The translations under genes were made by a program, and so were the position numbers. Positions 24,320-32,384 of a stretch of 64,000 nucleotides of DNA are shown piece by piece (the first letter of the stretch is position 1; each line of letters begins with the position of its first letter). The stretch is from Croceivirga radicis. Its GTDB lineage: Bacteria; Bacteroidota; Bacteroidia; Flavobacteriales; Flavobacteriaceae. The notes under the pieces were generated by a model. It saw only the letters and a list, made by a program, of their open reading frames with translations. It was not told where the DNA came from and ran no database searches. Location of the stretch: NCBI RefSeq assembly GCF_002072105.2, contig NZ_MTBC01000003.1:310001-374000 (forward strand), written 5' to 3'.

Positions 24320-25768
24320 ATGCATAAAAGAAAATATAAAACAAGCTACAGCATTATTGGTGTAGCTTTTCTTTTTTTATACGGTTGCAACAATGATGAT
24401 GATTTTACCGTAAAAGAAGATATAGTTGTTCAAAACTTTATGTGGCGTGCCATGAACCTATGGTATTTTTGGCAACAAGATGTAGAAGATTTAGCAGACA
24501 ATCGCTTTAATAGTGAGAAAGAATACCAAGACTATCTAGCAGAAACAAGCGACCCTGACTTGTTTTATAAAAGCTTGCAAGTAGAAGAAGACCGTTTTAG
24601 CTTTTCTAATGAAGATTATACCACTTTGGTTAACAATTTAAGCGGTGTTTCTAAAAGCAATGGCTTAGAATTTGGTTTGGTACGTTACCCATCGGGCCAA
24701 AATATTTTTGGCTATGTACGCTACATAATCCCTAATTCTGATGCTGCTGGCAAAGACATAGAAAGGGGCGATGTTTTTAACCGTGTAAATGGTGTACAAC
24801 TTACTTTAGATAATTATGTGTCTTTGCTTTTTGGTGACAATGATACCTATACCTTGGGTCTAGGTACTTTTTCTAATGGTAGCGTAATGGATACCAATGA
24901 AGAAGTAACCCTTACCAAATTTGAAGGATTGGCAGAAAACCCCATATTTATTGCAAAAACACTTGATGTACAAGGAACCAAAGTAGCCTACTTAATGTAC
25001 AATGGCTTTACTAATGAATATGACGAACAATTGAATAATGCTTTCGGCGAATTTAAAGCAAACGGTGCCACGGAATTGGTTTTAGATTTTAGATATAACC
25101 CGGGTGGCAGCGTAAATTCTTCCAGACTTTTAGCAAGCATGGTATACGGCACTAATACAAATGACCTTTATATAAAGCAACGCTGGAATAATAAAATACA
25201 AGAACAATTTGATCCGTCTGATTTAGAAGATTATTTTGCCAACACAGTAGACGATAAACCCTTGAACACCTTAAACCTTTCAAAAGCATACGTAATAACT
25301 TCTGCCAGAACTGCTTCTGCAAGCGAACTATTAATAAATGGGCTAGACCCTTATGTTAATATGATAAAGGTTGGTGATACTACCACCGGCAAAAACGAAT
25401 TTTCTATTACTATGGTAGATGATCCGGATAATAGCTATGTGTATAGGTCTTCAAGAGAAGAAAACATTAATCCGGATAATAGTTGGGCCATACAACCCCT
25501 AGTTGGCCGTAATGAAAACTCTGTAGGTTTTTCGGACTATACCGATGGTATAGCACCAAATATTTACCAGAGAGAAGATTATGGTAACCTCGGTGTATTG
25601 GGCGAAGAAACAGAGCCTCTGTTGGCACGCTGTTTAGAAGAAATTACGGGCGCTACGGCTAAAGGTTTTACTCCGGTGATTTACAACAAAAAAGAACTTA
25701 CAGGCTCAGAAATGTTTACGGCAGTCAAAAACAATATGTGGTTAGACAATCCTCCTAGATTAAAATAA
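24320..25768 (+). CDS. S41 family peptidase lipoprotein (second of two)
   Basis: The 482-residue paralog of the upstream gene has the lipobox YGC followed by NNDDD. It has a PDZ-like region with RGDVFNRVNGVQL and the S41 core: LVLDFRYNPGGSVNSSRLLA, Ser in RTASASELLING and Lys in GKNEFSIT. Both dyad residues are kept, so both copies should be active. I chose the ATG at 24320, four bases after the preceding stop; the frame extends to 24293 but that start would lie inside the first gene. A strong terminator follows. Confidence 0.9.
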   Translation: MHKRKYKTSYSIIGVAFLFLYGCNNDDDFTVKEDIVVQNFMWRAMNLWYFWQQDVEDLADNRFNSEKEYQDYLAETSDPDLFYKSLQVEEDRFSFSNEDYTTLVNNLSGVSKSNGLEFGLVRYPSGQNIFGYVRYIIPNSDAAGKDIERGDVFNRVNGVQLTLDNYVSLLFGDNDTYTLGLGTFSNGSVMDTNEEVTLTKFEGLAENPIFIAKTLDVQGTKVAYLMYNGFTNEYDEQLNNAFGEFKANGATELVLDFRYNPGGSVNSSRLLASMVYGTNTNDLYIKQRWNNKIQEQFDPSDLEDYFANTVDDKPLNTLNLSKAYVITSARTASASELLINGLDPYVNMIKVGDTTTGKNEFSITMVDDPDNSYVYRSSREENINPDNSWAIQPLVGRNENSVGFSDYTDGIAPNIYQREDYGNLGVLGEETEPLLARCLEEITGATAKGFTPVIYNKKELTGSEMFTAVKNNMWLDNPPRLK

Positions 25769-25794
25769 AAAAAGCAGCCATTAGGCTGCTTTTT
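25769..25794. terminator. Bidirectional terminator between S41 peptidase and btuG-like gene
   Basis: A GCAGCC/GGCTGC stem is extended by A-T pairs (25769-25779 with 25784-25794), with a 4-nt loop and T-runs on both strands. It serves the two convergent genes. Confidence 0.9.
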
Positions 25795-25813
25795 ACTTTA
25801 AGCACTTCTTTAT

Positions 25814-27220
25814 TTAGTTAGAAGAGACATTCTCATAAACGGCAGCTGGAATAACGCCAACATCTAGGGTTGAAATCAAGGAAATATCTATTAAATCATA
25901 AACTTCCACTGCTCCATTACTTACATAATCTTTAGCATCAGAACCGTAAAGGGTTGTACCAATTATATCTATACCATACCAGAACTTGCCGGTAAGAATG
26001 GGATTTGTTGGCAAATCGGTAGCGTCTACATTCAAGGTAAACAAATTACCAGCTACCATATAATATAACTCACCGTCTGCATCAACTTCTAGACTACCTG
26101 GATGCTCCGTTTCTGCAAATTCTAGTGTCCTAGCAACTGTATTATCCGCTGTTTCAATAACAATTAAAGACCCGCCAGATTCAGTACCTGCCCAAGATGG
26201 TACACCTCCGCACAACACAAATAATTCTCCCTCTGCTGTAAGCTGCATGGAATTTGGAGAATCGTCTACAGTTATTTCAACAACAGCACTATTTGTAGTA
26301 TTGATTGCGGAAACAATATTATTTTGTCCAAAACCACCTTTATGCGCAACATATACCGTTTCTCCATTGGCTAAAATAGCTTCTGGACCTTCAGCAACAG
26401 CAATATTACTTTCTATACTATTGGTGGTTAAATTTACAACAGCAACATAATCATCGTCAGGATTGGTACCGTCTCCCCAATTAGTAACATATCCTTTTTC
26501 CCCTACAATTGCCATGAATCTAGGGTTTAGCAATCCACTATCAATAGTAGTAATTGACTCAAATGTAAAACGATTTACTACTTCTATTTTCTGTGAATTA
26601 TTTAAAACGATATAAGCCACATCTCCACTAAATGCAATGCTTTGTCCCGTATCCCCTAATGGTCTCCCATTTACCTCAGAAAAAATTGAAGTTTGATTTG
26701 TTTGTAAATCATTAGATAAGAAATCTATTCTGGCGTTTCCTTGGCCAAAATTACCTTCATGCAACAACAATAATCCATTTTCGTAAGGATAACTATCATT
26801 ATCAACTAGGGTTATGGTCAATTCTTCATCAACAAATTCCGCCATGTCATCACCAGTAATACCGGTAATTGCTATGGTGATTGTTTCCTCTAATTCTACC
26901 GTTTCATCATCAATTATTGATAGGGTAATATTAACGGTAGTTGCATCTGCTGTTAAGGTTACGGGGCTAGTAGCAATAGTGTAATCCTCATTAATGGTAG
27001 CGGTACCCGATAATTCGTATGCAATTTCTACATCAGTCAAAAATGGATTATTAGTATTTAATGTAATTTCCACATCTCCGTCTTCTTCATTAACGGTAGT
27101 AGTAGTAGATAAAGAAATACTTACAGTACCTTCTGGTAAGGTTACATCGTCATCATCAGAACAAGAGACCAATAGTACACCTGCTGTGATAATACTTAAA
27201 AAGATTTTTTTCATATTCAT
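25814..27220 (-). CDS. BtuG-like surface lipoprotein with Calx-beta domain and beta-propeller
   Basis: The 468-residue lipoprotein has Cys20 followed by SDDDD, a typical surface-export signal. Residues about 28-135 form a Calx-beta-like domain (VSISLSTTTTVNEEDGDVEI, GTATINEDYTI, TLVDND). Residues about 140-460 form a DUF5074/YncE-like propeller with repeated strands such as FSGDVAYIVLNNSQKIEVVN and NGETVYVAHKG. It follows a BtuB-type receptor under a cobalamin riboswitch. The propeller and context match BtuG, the surface B12-binding partner of BtuB in Bacteroides. The Calx-beta domain is an addition. ATG codons at 27220 and 27214 are both possible. Confidence 0.85.
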   Translation of the reverse strand: MNMKKIFLSIITAGVLLVSCSDDDDVTLPEGTVSISLSTTTTVNEEDGDVEITLNTNNPFLTDVEIAYELSGTATINEDYTIATSPVTLTADATTVNITLSIIDDETVELEETITIAITGITGDDMAEFVDEELTITLVDNDSYPYENGLLLLHEGNFGQGNARIDFLSNDLQTNQTSIFSEVNGRPLGDTGQSIAFSGDVAYIVLNNSQKIEVVNRFTFESITTIDSGLLNPRFMAIVGEKGYVTNWGDGTNPDDDYVAVVNLTTNSIESNIAVAEGPEAILANGETVYVAHKGGFGQNNIVSAINTTNSAVVEITVDDSPNSMQLTAEGELFVLCGGVPSWAGTESGGSLIVIETADNTVARTLEFAETEHPGSLEVDADGELYYMVAGNLFTLNVDATDLPTNPILTGKFWYGIDIIGTTLYGSDAKDYVSNGAVEVYDLIDISLISTLDVGVIPAAVYENVSSN

Positions 27221-27222
27221 AT

Positions 27223-29049
27223 TTAAAAGTTAAGTGTTAGTAAAAAATTATAGTTTCTATTTGGCATCGGCCTAAAAGCAACATTTTCGTAATAGGTGTT
27301 ATACAAATTTTGCACTCTTATTCCCAGCGTAGTTTGGAGCGCCTTTTTATTGACTAACGGGATTGAAAGACTTGCATTGGCTACAGTATAATCTTCTAAC
27401 TCATTCCCAATTACCCTAACAGCTCCGTTATACAATTGCTGGTAAGAAAAACGAACGCCTCCATAGTAAAAATCAATATTTACATTACCTCTATGTTTGG
27501 GCACGTAAAATAATTGCAAGTCTGTTGTATCATCTATAGAACGTGTAAAACTATAATTAAGGCTAGAAGAGAATTGTAGTTTTTGAAAAAACGCTGCAGC
27601 ATAATTAAGTTTATATTCTAAGCCATAAATGGTAACACTATCTTCATTAACAGGGGACCAAATGCCATTAGAGTTTGGCAACCACCGTATCATATCTTTT
27701 GTTTTTATCAAAAAACCATGCAAAGCTGTTTCGAGATTATTAAAATCCAAAGCATTACCAATATCTATTTGATACGAATTTTCTGGAATCAACTCTAAAT
27801 TACCACCGGGCTGCCAATACAAATCATTAAACGTAGGCAGATTATAATTACGAGATGCATTCCACCTTAGTGCATAGTTGTTAGATATTTGCCATTCTCC
27901 GTTTGTTCCAAAAATTAAAGGAGAACTAAATTCTGAATTGAAATCTTTTCTTGCTTGTAAAGTAACATTTAGGCGGTCTAAATTTTTATATTTTACTAAA
28001 AATGTACCTCCACCATTACTCCTGTTTGGTTTTTCTATGGAAGAACCTTCACCTACCAAATGAGTTGCTTCTAAAAATGAATTTAACGTCCATTTCTGGC
28101 TTATATTTTTTTCCCATTCATATCTTGCTAGCAACGTATTCACTTGTCCAAAAGAAAAAAAATCGCTTTGCTTGTTTTCAAAATACTTGTACTTTTCAAA
28201 CAAGTGGACCAAACGTATTTGAGAAGTCGCTTTCTGATGCTTCCAATGCAAGTGCAGCTGAGTTTTTAAGTTTAAATCTTTATACTTACTTCTGGATGGT
28301 GCTGTAAGCGTGCCGCTAAATTCACGTTCTCCTAGTTGCGTTTGATGGTATATTTTTAAAATTTGATTCTCACGCAAACGGTGAGCTGCATTCATATTTA
28401 TTCCCGTACGGGAGAACGCTCCATTTTCATTTATTTGATTTGTATTTAAATATTTATAGTCATTGTCTGACTGTAATTGATTAACCGCTAAGGAAAAAGC
28501 CCATTTATCTGAACTAAGATGGTGTTTAGCACTGGTATTAAGGGTGTTAAAACTACCGTAACCAGCAAACAATTTAGTATGTGTTTTTGCATTAAATCTG
28601 AGTTCATTACCTAAATGTACACTGCCTCCAATAGCACCTGTTCCATATTGAGCGCTAGCACCACCGCTTTTAACAGTAATAGCATCGTAGTTTATTGCAT
28701 TAATGGTATTAAAATCTATTTGTCCATTTAAAGGGCTGTTCACGTTTATACCATTCCATACAACTGCAGTATGAGATGCATTGGTCCCCCTAAATGAAGG
28801 TGACGCCACCATACCATAACCATTTTGTTTAAAGTAAATTGGAGTATTGAAACCCAAAACATTGGCCAACAATGGGTCATTTTTCTTTAAAATAGAATCT
28901 TTAAGTTCCGTTTTTTGATGTCCATCACTAAATTTTTGCAAGCGACTATCTGCAACTACAACTTCCTTCAATTGGGTTATAGGCACATCCTGTGCTTGAA
29001 GGCAACTAGTACCTAATAAAAAAAGAATGAAAGAGTAAATAGTTTTCAT
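27223..29049 (-). CDS. btuB: TonB-dependent vitamin B12 receptor (BtuB-type)
   Basis: The 608-residue outer-membrane receptor has a signal peptide (ILFLLGTSCLQAQ), a TonB-box-like ITQLKEVVV, and a plug domain with VASPSFRGTNASHTAVVWNG and GGASAQYGTGAIGGSVHLGN. A 22-strand-type barrel follows, ending RNYNFLLTLNF with a terminal Phe. The plug RGT and NGI patterns match BtuB. B12 specificity is supported by the cobalamin riboswitch directly upstream and by the BtuG-like gene 2 nt downstream. The divergent btuFCD genes complete the uptake path. Confidence 0.93.
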   Translation of the reverse strand: MKTIYSFILFLLGTSCLQAQDVPITQLKEVVVADSRLQKFSDGHQKTELKDSILKKNDPLLANVLGFNTPIYFKQNGYGMVASPSFRGTNASHTAVVWNGINVNSPLNGQIDFNTINAINYDAITVKSGGASAQYGTGAIGGSVHLGNELRFNAKTHTKLFAGYGSFNTLNTSAKHHLSSDKWAFSLAVNQLQSDNDYKYLNTNQINENGAFSRTGINMNAAHRLRENQILKIYHQTQLGEREFSGTLTAPSRSKYKDLNLKTQLHLHWKHQKATSQIRLVHLFEKYKYFENKQSDFFSFGQVNTLLARYEWEKNISQKWTLNSFLEATHLVGEGSSIEKPNRSNGGGTFLVKYKNLDRLNVTLQARKDFNSEFSSPLIFGTNGEWQISNNYALRWNASRNYNLPTFNDLYWQPGGNLELIPENSYQIDIGNALDFNNLETALHGFLIKTKDMIRWLPNSNGIWSPVNEDSVTIYGLEYKLNYAAAFFQKLQFSSSLNYSFTRSIDDTTDLQLFYVPKHRGNVNIDFYYGGVRFSYQQLYNGAVRVIGNELEDYTVANASLSIPLVNKKALQTTLGIRVQNLYNTYYENVAFRPMPNRNYNFLLTLNF

Positions 29050-29097
29050 AACTCTAAAACCTTTATCCCGAAGGCTTTTCTAGTTTAATTAATGAAT

Positions 29098-29285
29098 TTT
29101 GGCAGGTCTCCTGACTTGTTTTATGCTATTTTACCTTCCCATCCTAAAAACCGGACAGTGGTTTTGTAGAAAACAGCATCCCTTTTTGGGAACCAAACTC
29201 TAGTTTGGTATAAACTTACAGTTGCGGGAACAGTTCTGGAGTTGCACCAGATTCCCTTTTAATCAATTGCACTAGACAACTGAAC
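29098..29285 (-). promoter_or_regulatory. Cobalamin riboswitch upstream of btuB
   Basis: Read on the minus strand, the element shows the conserved core GGGAAT-CT-GGTGCAACTCC, then CTGTTCCCGCAACTGTAAG, then CCACTGT and GGGAAGG. It ends with the B12-box-like AGTCAGGAGACCTGCC at 29117-29101. An 8-bp hairpin (29192-29209) lies in the variable arm. The btuB start is 52 nt beyond. No U-tract follows, but a partial stem (AAAAGCC/GGTTTT) sits just before the ATG, so control is more likely at translation than termination. High B12 should switch btuB-btuG off. Confidence 0.95.
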
Positions 29286-29298
29286 CAAAAAATCCGGG

Positions 29299-29306
29299 CA
29301 AAACTA
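29299..29306 (-). promoter_or_regulatory. -7 box for the riboswitch-btuB transcript
   Basis: On the minus strand TAGTTTTG matches TAnnTTTG, and its predicted start near 29293 lies just before the riboswitch aptamer. The -33 element is weak. Confidence 0.5.
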
Positions 29307-29347
29307 CATATTTTGTTTAAGGTTATTTCATAAAAATTAAATTCATT

Positions 29348-29355
29348 TACTTTTG
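29348..29355 (+). promoter_or_regulatory. -7 box directly before btuF
   Basis: TACTTTTG matches TAnnTTTG and ends 4 nt before the btuF ATG at 29360, so the transcript would be leaderless or nearly so. No riboswitch is present in this direction and no clear TTG element is seen. Confidence 0.45.
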
Positions 29356-29359
29356 ATGC

Positions 29360-30526
29360 ATGAAACAGACCTTTACCATACCACTTTTTGCGCTTGCAAT
29401 TGTGTTATTTTTTAATGCTTGTAAGAGCGATGTAAAAAAAGAGCAACTACCCACCAACTCAAAATCACAACAATCATTTTTAAAAGTTGCGTATGCTGAT
29501 GGATTTTCTATAGATATAAATGGCAATTATCCTATCATAAAAGTTAACAAACCTTGGCCGGGTGCCGAACAAGCATTTACCTATGCGGTAATTCCAGATT
29601 CTATTTTACCAACTATTACATACCCTGCAGACGCATATGATGCGGTAATTACCACACCTATTAAAAAACTAGTTGTAACCTCTACCACCCATATTCCTGC
29701 TTTAGAAAGTTTGGGCGAATTGGACAAGTTGGTTGGTTTTCCAGATACGAAATACATTTCTTCTATGCCGGCTAGAGAGCGAATTAAAAAAGGGCTAATA
29801 AAAGAACTTGGGCAGAATGAAAAGTTAAACACAGAAATGACCATTGCCTTACAGCCCGATGTTATCATAGGTTTCAGTATAGATAACCAAAATAGTACCT
29901 ACTCCACTTTAGAACAAGCCAATATTCCAGTTGTATACAATGGTGATTGGGCGGAAACACATCCGTTAGGAAAAGCGGAATGGATAAAATTCTTTGGTGT
30001 ACTATTAGGGAAAGAAAAACAAGCAGACAGTATCTTTACCCACATCGCCAAAGACTATAACGCTACTAAAAAACTAGCGCAGAATAAAACCAATAATCCT
30101 ACGGTAATATCTGGTGCATTGTACAAAGACGTTTGGTATATGCCTACCGGAGAAAGTTGGGCCGCCAAGTTTATAGCGGACGCTGGCGGTAATTATTTAT
30201 ATAAAGATACTAAAGGCAATGGTAGCTTGGCCTTAAGTATAGAAGCCGTTTTACAAAAAGGAACCCAAGCAGATTATTGGATTGGACCTGCGCAATTTAC
30301 CGCTTACCAAGAAATGAATGCTGCTAACCCACATTACCAACAATTTAAAGCATTTACAGATAAAAAAGTATATACCTTTTCTAACACCAAAGGGCTTACC
30401 GGCGGTTTGTTATATTACGAATTAGCCCCACAGAGACCAGATTTGGTCTTAAAAGATTTGGTACATTGGCTTCATCCAGACCTTTTACCTAATTATAGCC
30501 CGTATTTTTTTACACCTTTGCGGTAA
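29360..30526 (+). CDS. btuF: ABC transporter substrate-binding lipoprotein, probable B12-binding BtuF
   Basis: The 388-residue lipoprotein has the lipobox FFNAC. It has the class III binding-protein fold: KKLVVTSTTHIPALESLGEL, DVIIGFSIDNQ, NIPVVYNGDWAETHPLGKAE, then a long helix and a second lobe with GESWAAKFIADAGGNYLYKD. The family covers siderophore, haem and B12 binders. B12 is inferred from the adjacent permease and ATPase and the divergent riboswitch-btuB-btuG. It overlaps btuC by one base (TAATG). Confidence 0.85.
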   Translation: MKQTFTIPLFALAIVLFFNACKSDVKKEQLPTNSKSQQSFLKVAYADGFSIDINGNYPIIKVNKPWPGAEQAFTYAVIPDSILPTITYPADAYDAVITTPIKKLVVTSTTHIPALESLGELDKLVGFPDTKYISSMPARERIKKGLIKELGQNEKLNTEMTIALQPDVIIGFSIDNQNSTYSTLEQANIPVVYNGDWAETHPLGKAEWIKFFGVLLGKEKQADSIFTHIAKDYNATKKLAQNKTNNPTVISGALYKDVWYMPTGESWAAKFIADAGGNYLYKDTKGNGSLALSIEAVLQKGTQADYWIGPAQFTAYQEMNAANPHYQQFKAFTDKKVYTFSNTKGLTGGLLYYELAPQRPDLVLKDLVHWLHPDLLPNYSPYFFTPLR

Positions 30527-31554
30527 TGACAAAACCATCGTCTTACAAATTAGGCTTTATTGGGCTAACCCTACTTTTACTGTTGTGTATGCTTATTAGC
30601 ATAAGCTTAGGTTCTGTTTCCATTCCATTAGGCGATACCTTTAGTATTTTATTGGGGCAACCAAGAACCGAAATGGGCTGGGAGTATATTATCTGGAATT
30701 ATCGCTTACCCAAAACTATTGCAGCAGTTCTAATAGGTGGTGGGCTAGCAGTGAGCGGACTCTTGATGCAAACCTTATTCAGAAATCCTTTAGCAGGTCC
30801 TTTTGTATTGGGTATTAGCTCTGGAGCAAGTTTAGGGGCAGCCTTACTACTACTGGGTGGTACTAGTTTGGGCCTAACCCAATTATTTTGGTTAAATGAT
30901 GTAGCTATTGCCATCGCTGCAAGTTTAGGTAGTTTTTTGATACTTTTAATTGTTATAGTGGTTGCCAATAGCGTAAAAGATACTATGGCCTTACTTATTA
31001 TCGGTTTAATGTTCGGTAGTATAACTTCTGCTGTAGTTAGTATTCTGTCCTACTTTTCCAAAGCTGAACAATTACAACGGTTTATTTTTTGGTCTTATGG
31101 TTCTGTGGGCAATCTATCTTGGCAAAAAGTAGGTGTTTTGGCACTGCTATTACTCGTAGGGCTTACCATTTGCCTATTTTGTATAAAATCGTTAAACGCC
31201 TTTCTTTTAGGCGAACAATACGCGCAAAGCATGGGTATTCCAGTAAAAAAGACAAAATTCTTTATAATTATTGCCACAGGAATAGTTGCTGGTGCCATTA
31301 CAGCTTTTGCCGGACCAATTGCTTTTATAGGGCTAGCCGTTCCACACTTAACCAGGCAATGGTTCAAAACTATGGACCACAAAATATTATTGCCTGCGGT
31401 ATTTTTATACGGTGCCTTGTTGTTACTTATTTGCGATACTATTGCACAATTGCCTACTGCTGCCACTGTATTACCTATTAATGCAATTACTTCTATTGTT
31501 GGTGCGCCTGTTGTAATTTGGCTATTGGTAAGAAAACGAAAAATGCTGTTTTAA
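30526..31554 (+). CDS. btuC: FecCD-family ABC transporter permease, probable BtuC
   Basis: The 342-residue permease has about ten membrane helices. It carries the family blocks RLPKTIAAVLIGGGLAVSG, FRNPLAGPFVLGISSGASLG, FWSYGSVGNLSWQKVG and GPIAFIGLAVPHLTRQWF; the last is the ATPase-coupling region. It imports the ligand delivered by the binding protein. Both ends show one-base TAATG overlaps, with btuF upstream and the ATPase downstream, so the three proteins are made in a coupled way. Confidence 0.93.
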   Translation: MTKPSSYKLGFIGLTLLLLLCMLISISLGSVSIPLGDTFSILLGQPRTEMGWEYIIWNYRLPKTIAAVLIGGGLAVSGLLMQTLFRNPLAGPFVLGISSGASLGAALLLLGGTSLGLTQLFWLNDVAIAIAASLGSFLILLIVIVVANSVKDTMALLIIGLMFGSITSAVVSILSYFSKAEQLQRFIFWSYGSVGNLSWQKVGVLALLLLVGLTICLFCIKSLNAFLLGEQYAQSMGIPVKKTKFFIIIATGIVAGAITAFAGPIAFIGLAVPHLTRQWFKTMDHKILLPAVFLYGALLLLICDTIAQLPTAATVLPINAITSIVGAPVVIWLLVRKRKMLF

Positions 31555-32321
31555 TGGAAAAATACATCCAAGTAGAGGATTTAAATATAGGCTACGGTAA
31601 AACCAGCATTGCCAACAAAATAAACTTTAGTATACCAAAGGGATCCTTAACCGCAATTGTTGGCATTAATGGAATAGGAAAATCTACACTTTTACGTACG
31701 CTGTCTGGTATGCAACCTCCATTGTCCGGCACTATAAACTTAGACGGTAAACAGATAGCAGACTATACATCTTCAAGCTTGGCACAAAAACAGGCAATGG
31801 TTTTAACTACCCCCATAGCAACCAAAAATTTAAAAGTTGCAGAGCTAATAGCAATGGGTCGGCATCCGTATACCAACTGGCTAGGCACATTGGGTAGCTA
31901 TGATAAAGAAATTATCAAACAACAGCTACATATCTTTTCTTTAGAAGACCTGAAAGACAAATATTGTTTTGAGTTGAGTGATGGGCAAATGCAACGCGTA
32001 CTCATTGCACGTGCTATGGCGCAAGAAACCCCTTTGGTATATTTAGATGAACCTACTACGCATCTAGACTTATCGCACAAAGTGCATATTTTAAAACTCT
32101 TACATCGTTTTGCAACAAAACACCAACGCACCATTGTTTTTACAACCCATGAGGTAGAGCTAGCCATTCAATTATGCGATTATATGTTGCTTTTAGATGG
32201 GAAAGAAAATGCCTTTGCAGCTCCATGCGAACTTATAGAAAAAGGAAGTTTTGAAACGCTGTTCCCAAAAGATTTAATACAATTTGATGCCCGGACGGGT
32301 AGCTTTAAAATCACAAAATAG
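31554..32321 (+). CDS. btuD: ABC transporter ATP-binding protein, probable BtuD
   Basis: The 255-residue ATPase has Walker A GINGIGKSTLLR, a Q-loop region near MVLTTPIATKNLKVAELIAM, a signature ELSDGQMQRVLIARAMAQ (in place of LSGGQ), Walker B LVYLDEPTTHLD and the switch His in TTHEVE. It powers the BtuC permease. I chose the ATG at 31554, which overlaps the btuC stop codon by one base; the frame is open further upstream inside btuC. Confidence 0.93.
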   Translation: MEKYIQVEDLNIGYGKTSIANKINFSIPKGSLTAIVGINGIGKSTLLRTLSGMQPPLSGTINLDGKQIADYTSSSLAQKQAMVLTTPIATKNLKVAELIAMGRHPYTNWLGTLGSYDKEIIKQQLHIFSLEDLKDKYCFELSDGQMQRVLIARAMAQETPLVYLDEPTTHLDLSHKVHILKLLHRFATKHQRTIVFTTHEVELAIQLCDYMLLLDGKENAFAAPCELIEKGSFETLFPKDLIQFDARTGSFKITK

Positions 32322-32384
32322 ATAACCTTGTTGCCCCCTACTTGGCGCAGATTATTTTATCTTTATCCGAAGTTTTTTATTTCC

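Noticed and set aside
22777-25768. Possible single S41 gene split by a frameshift
   Set aside because: Each half has its own lipobox, PDZ-like region and complete Ser-Lys dyad, so these are two full paralogs.
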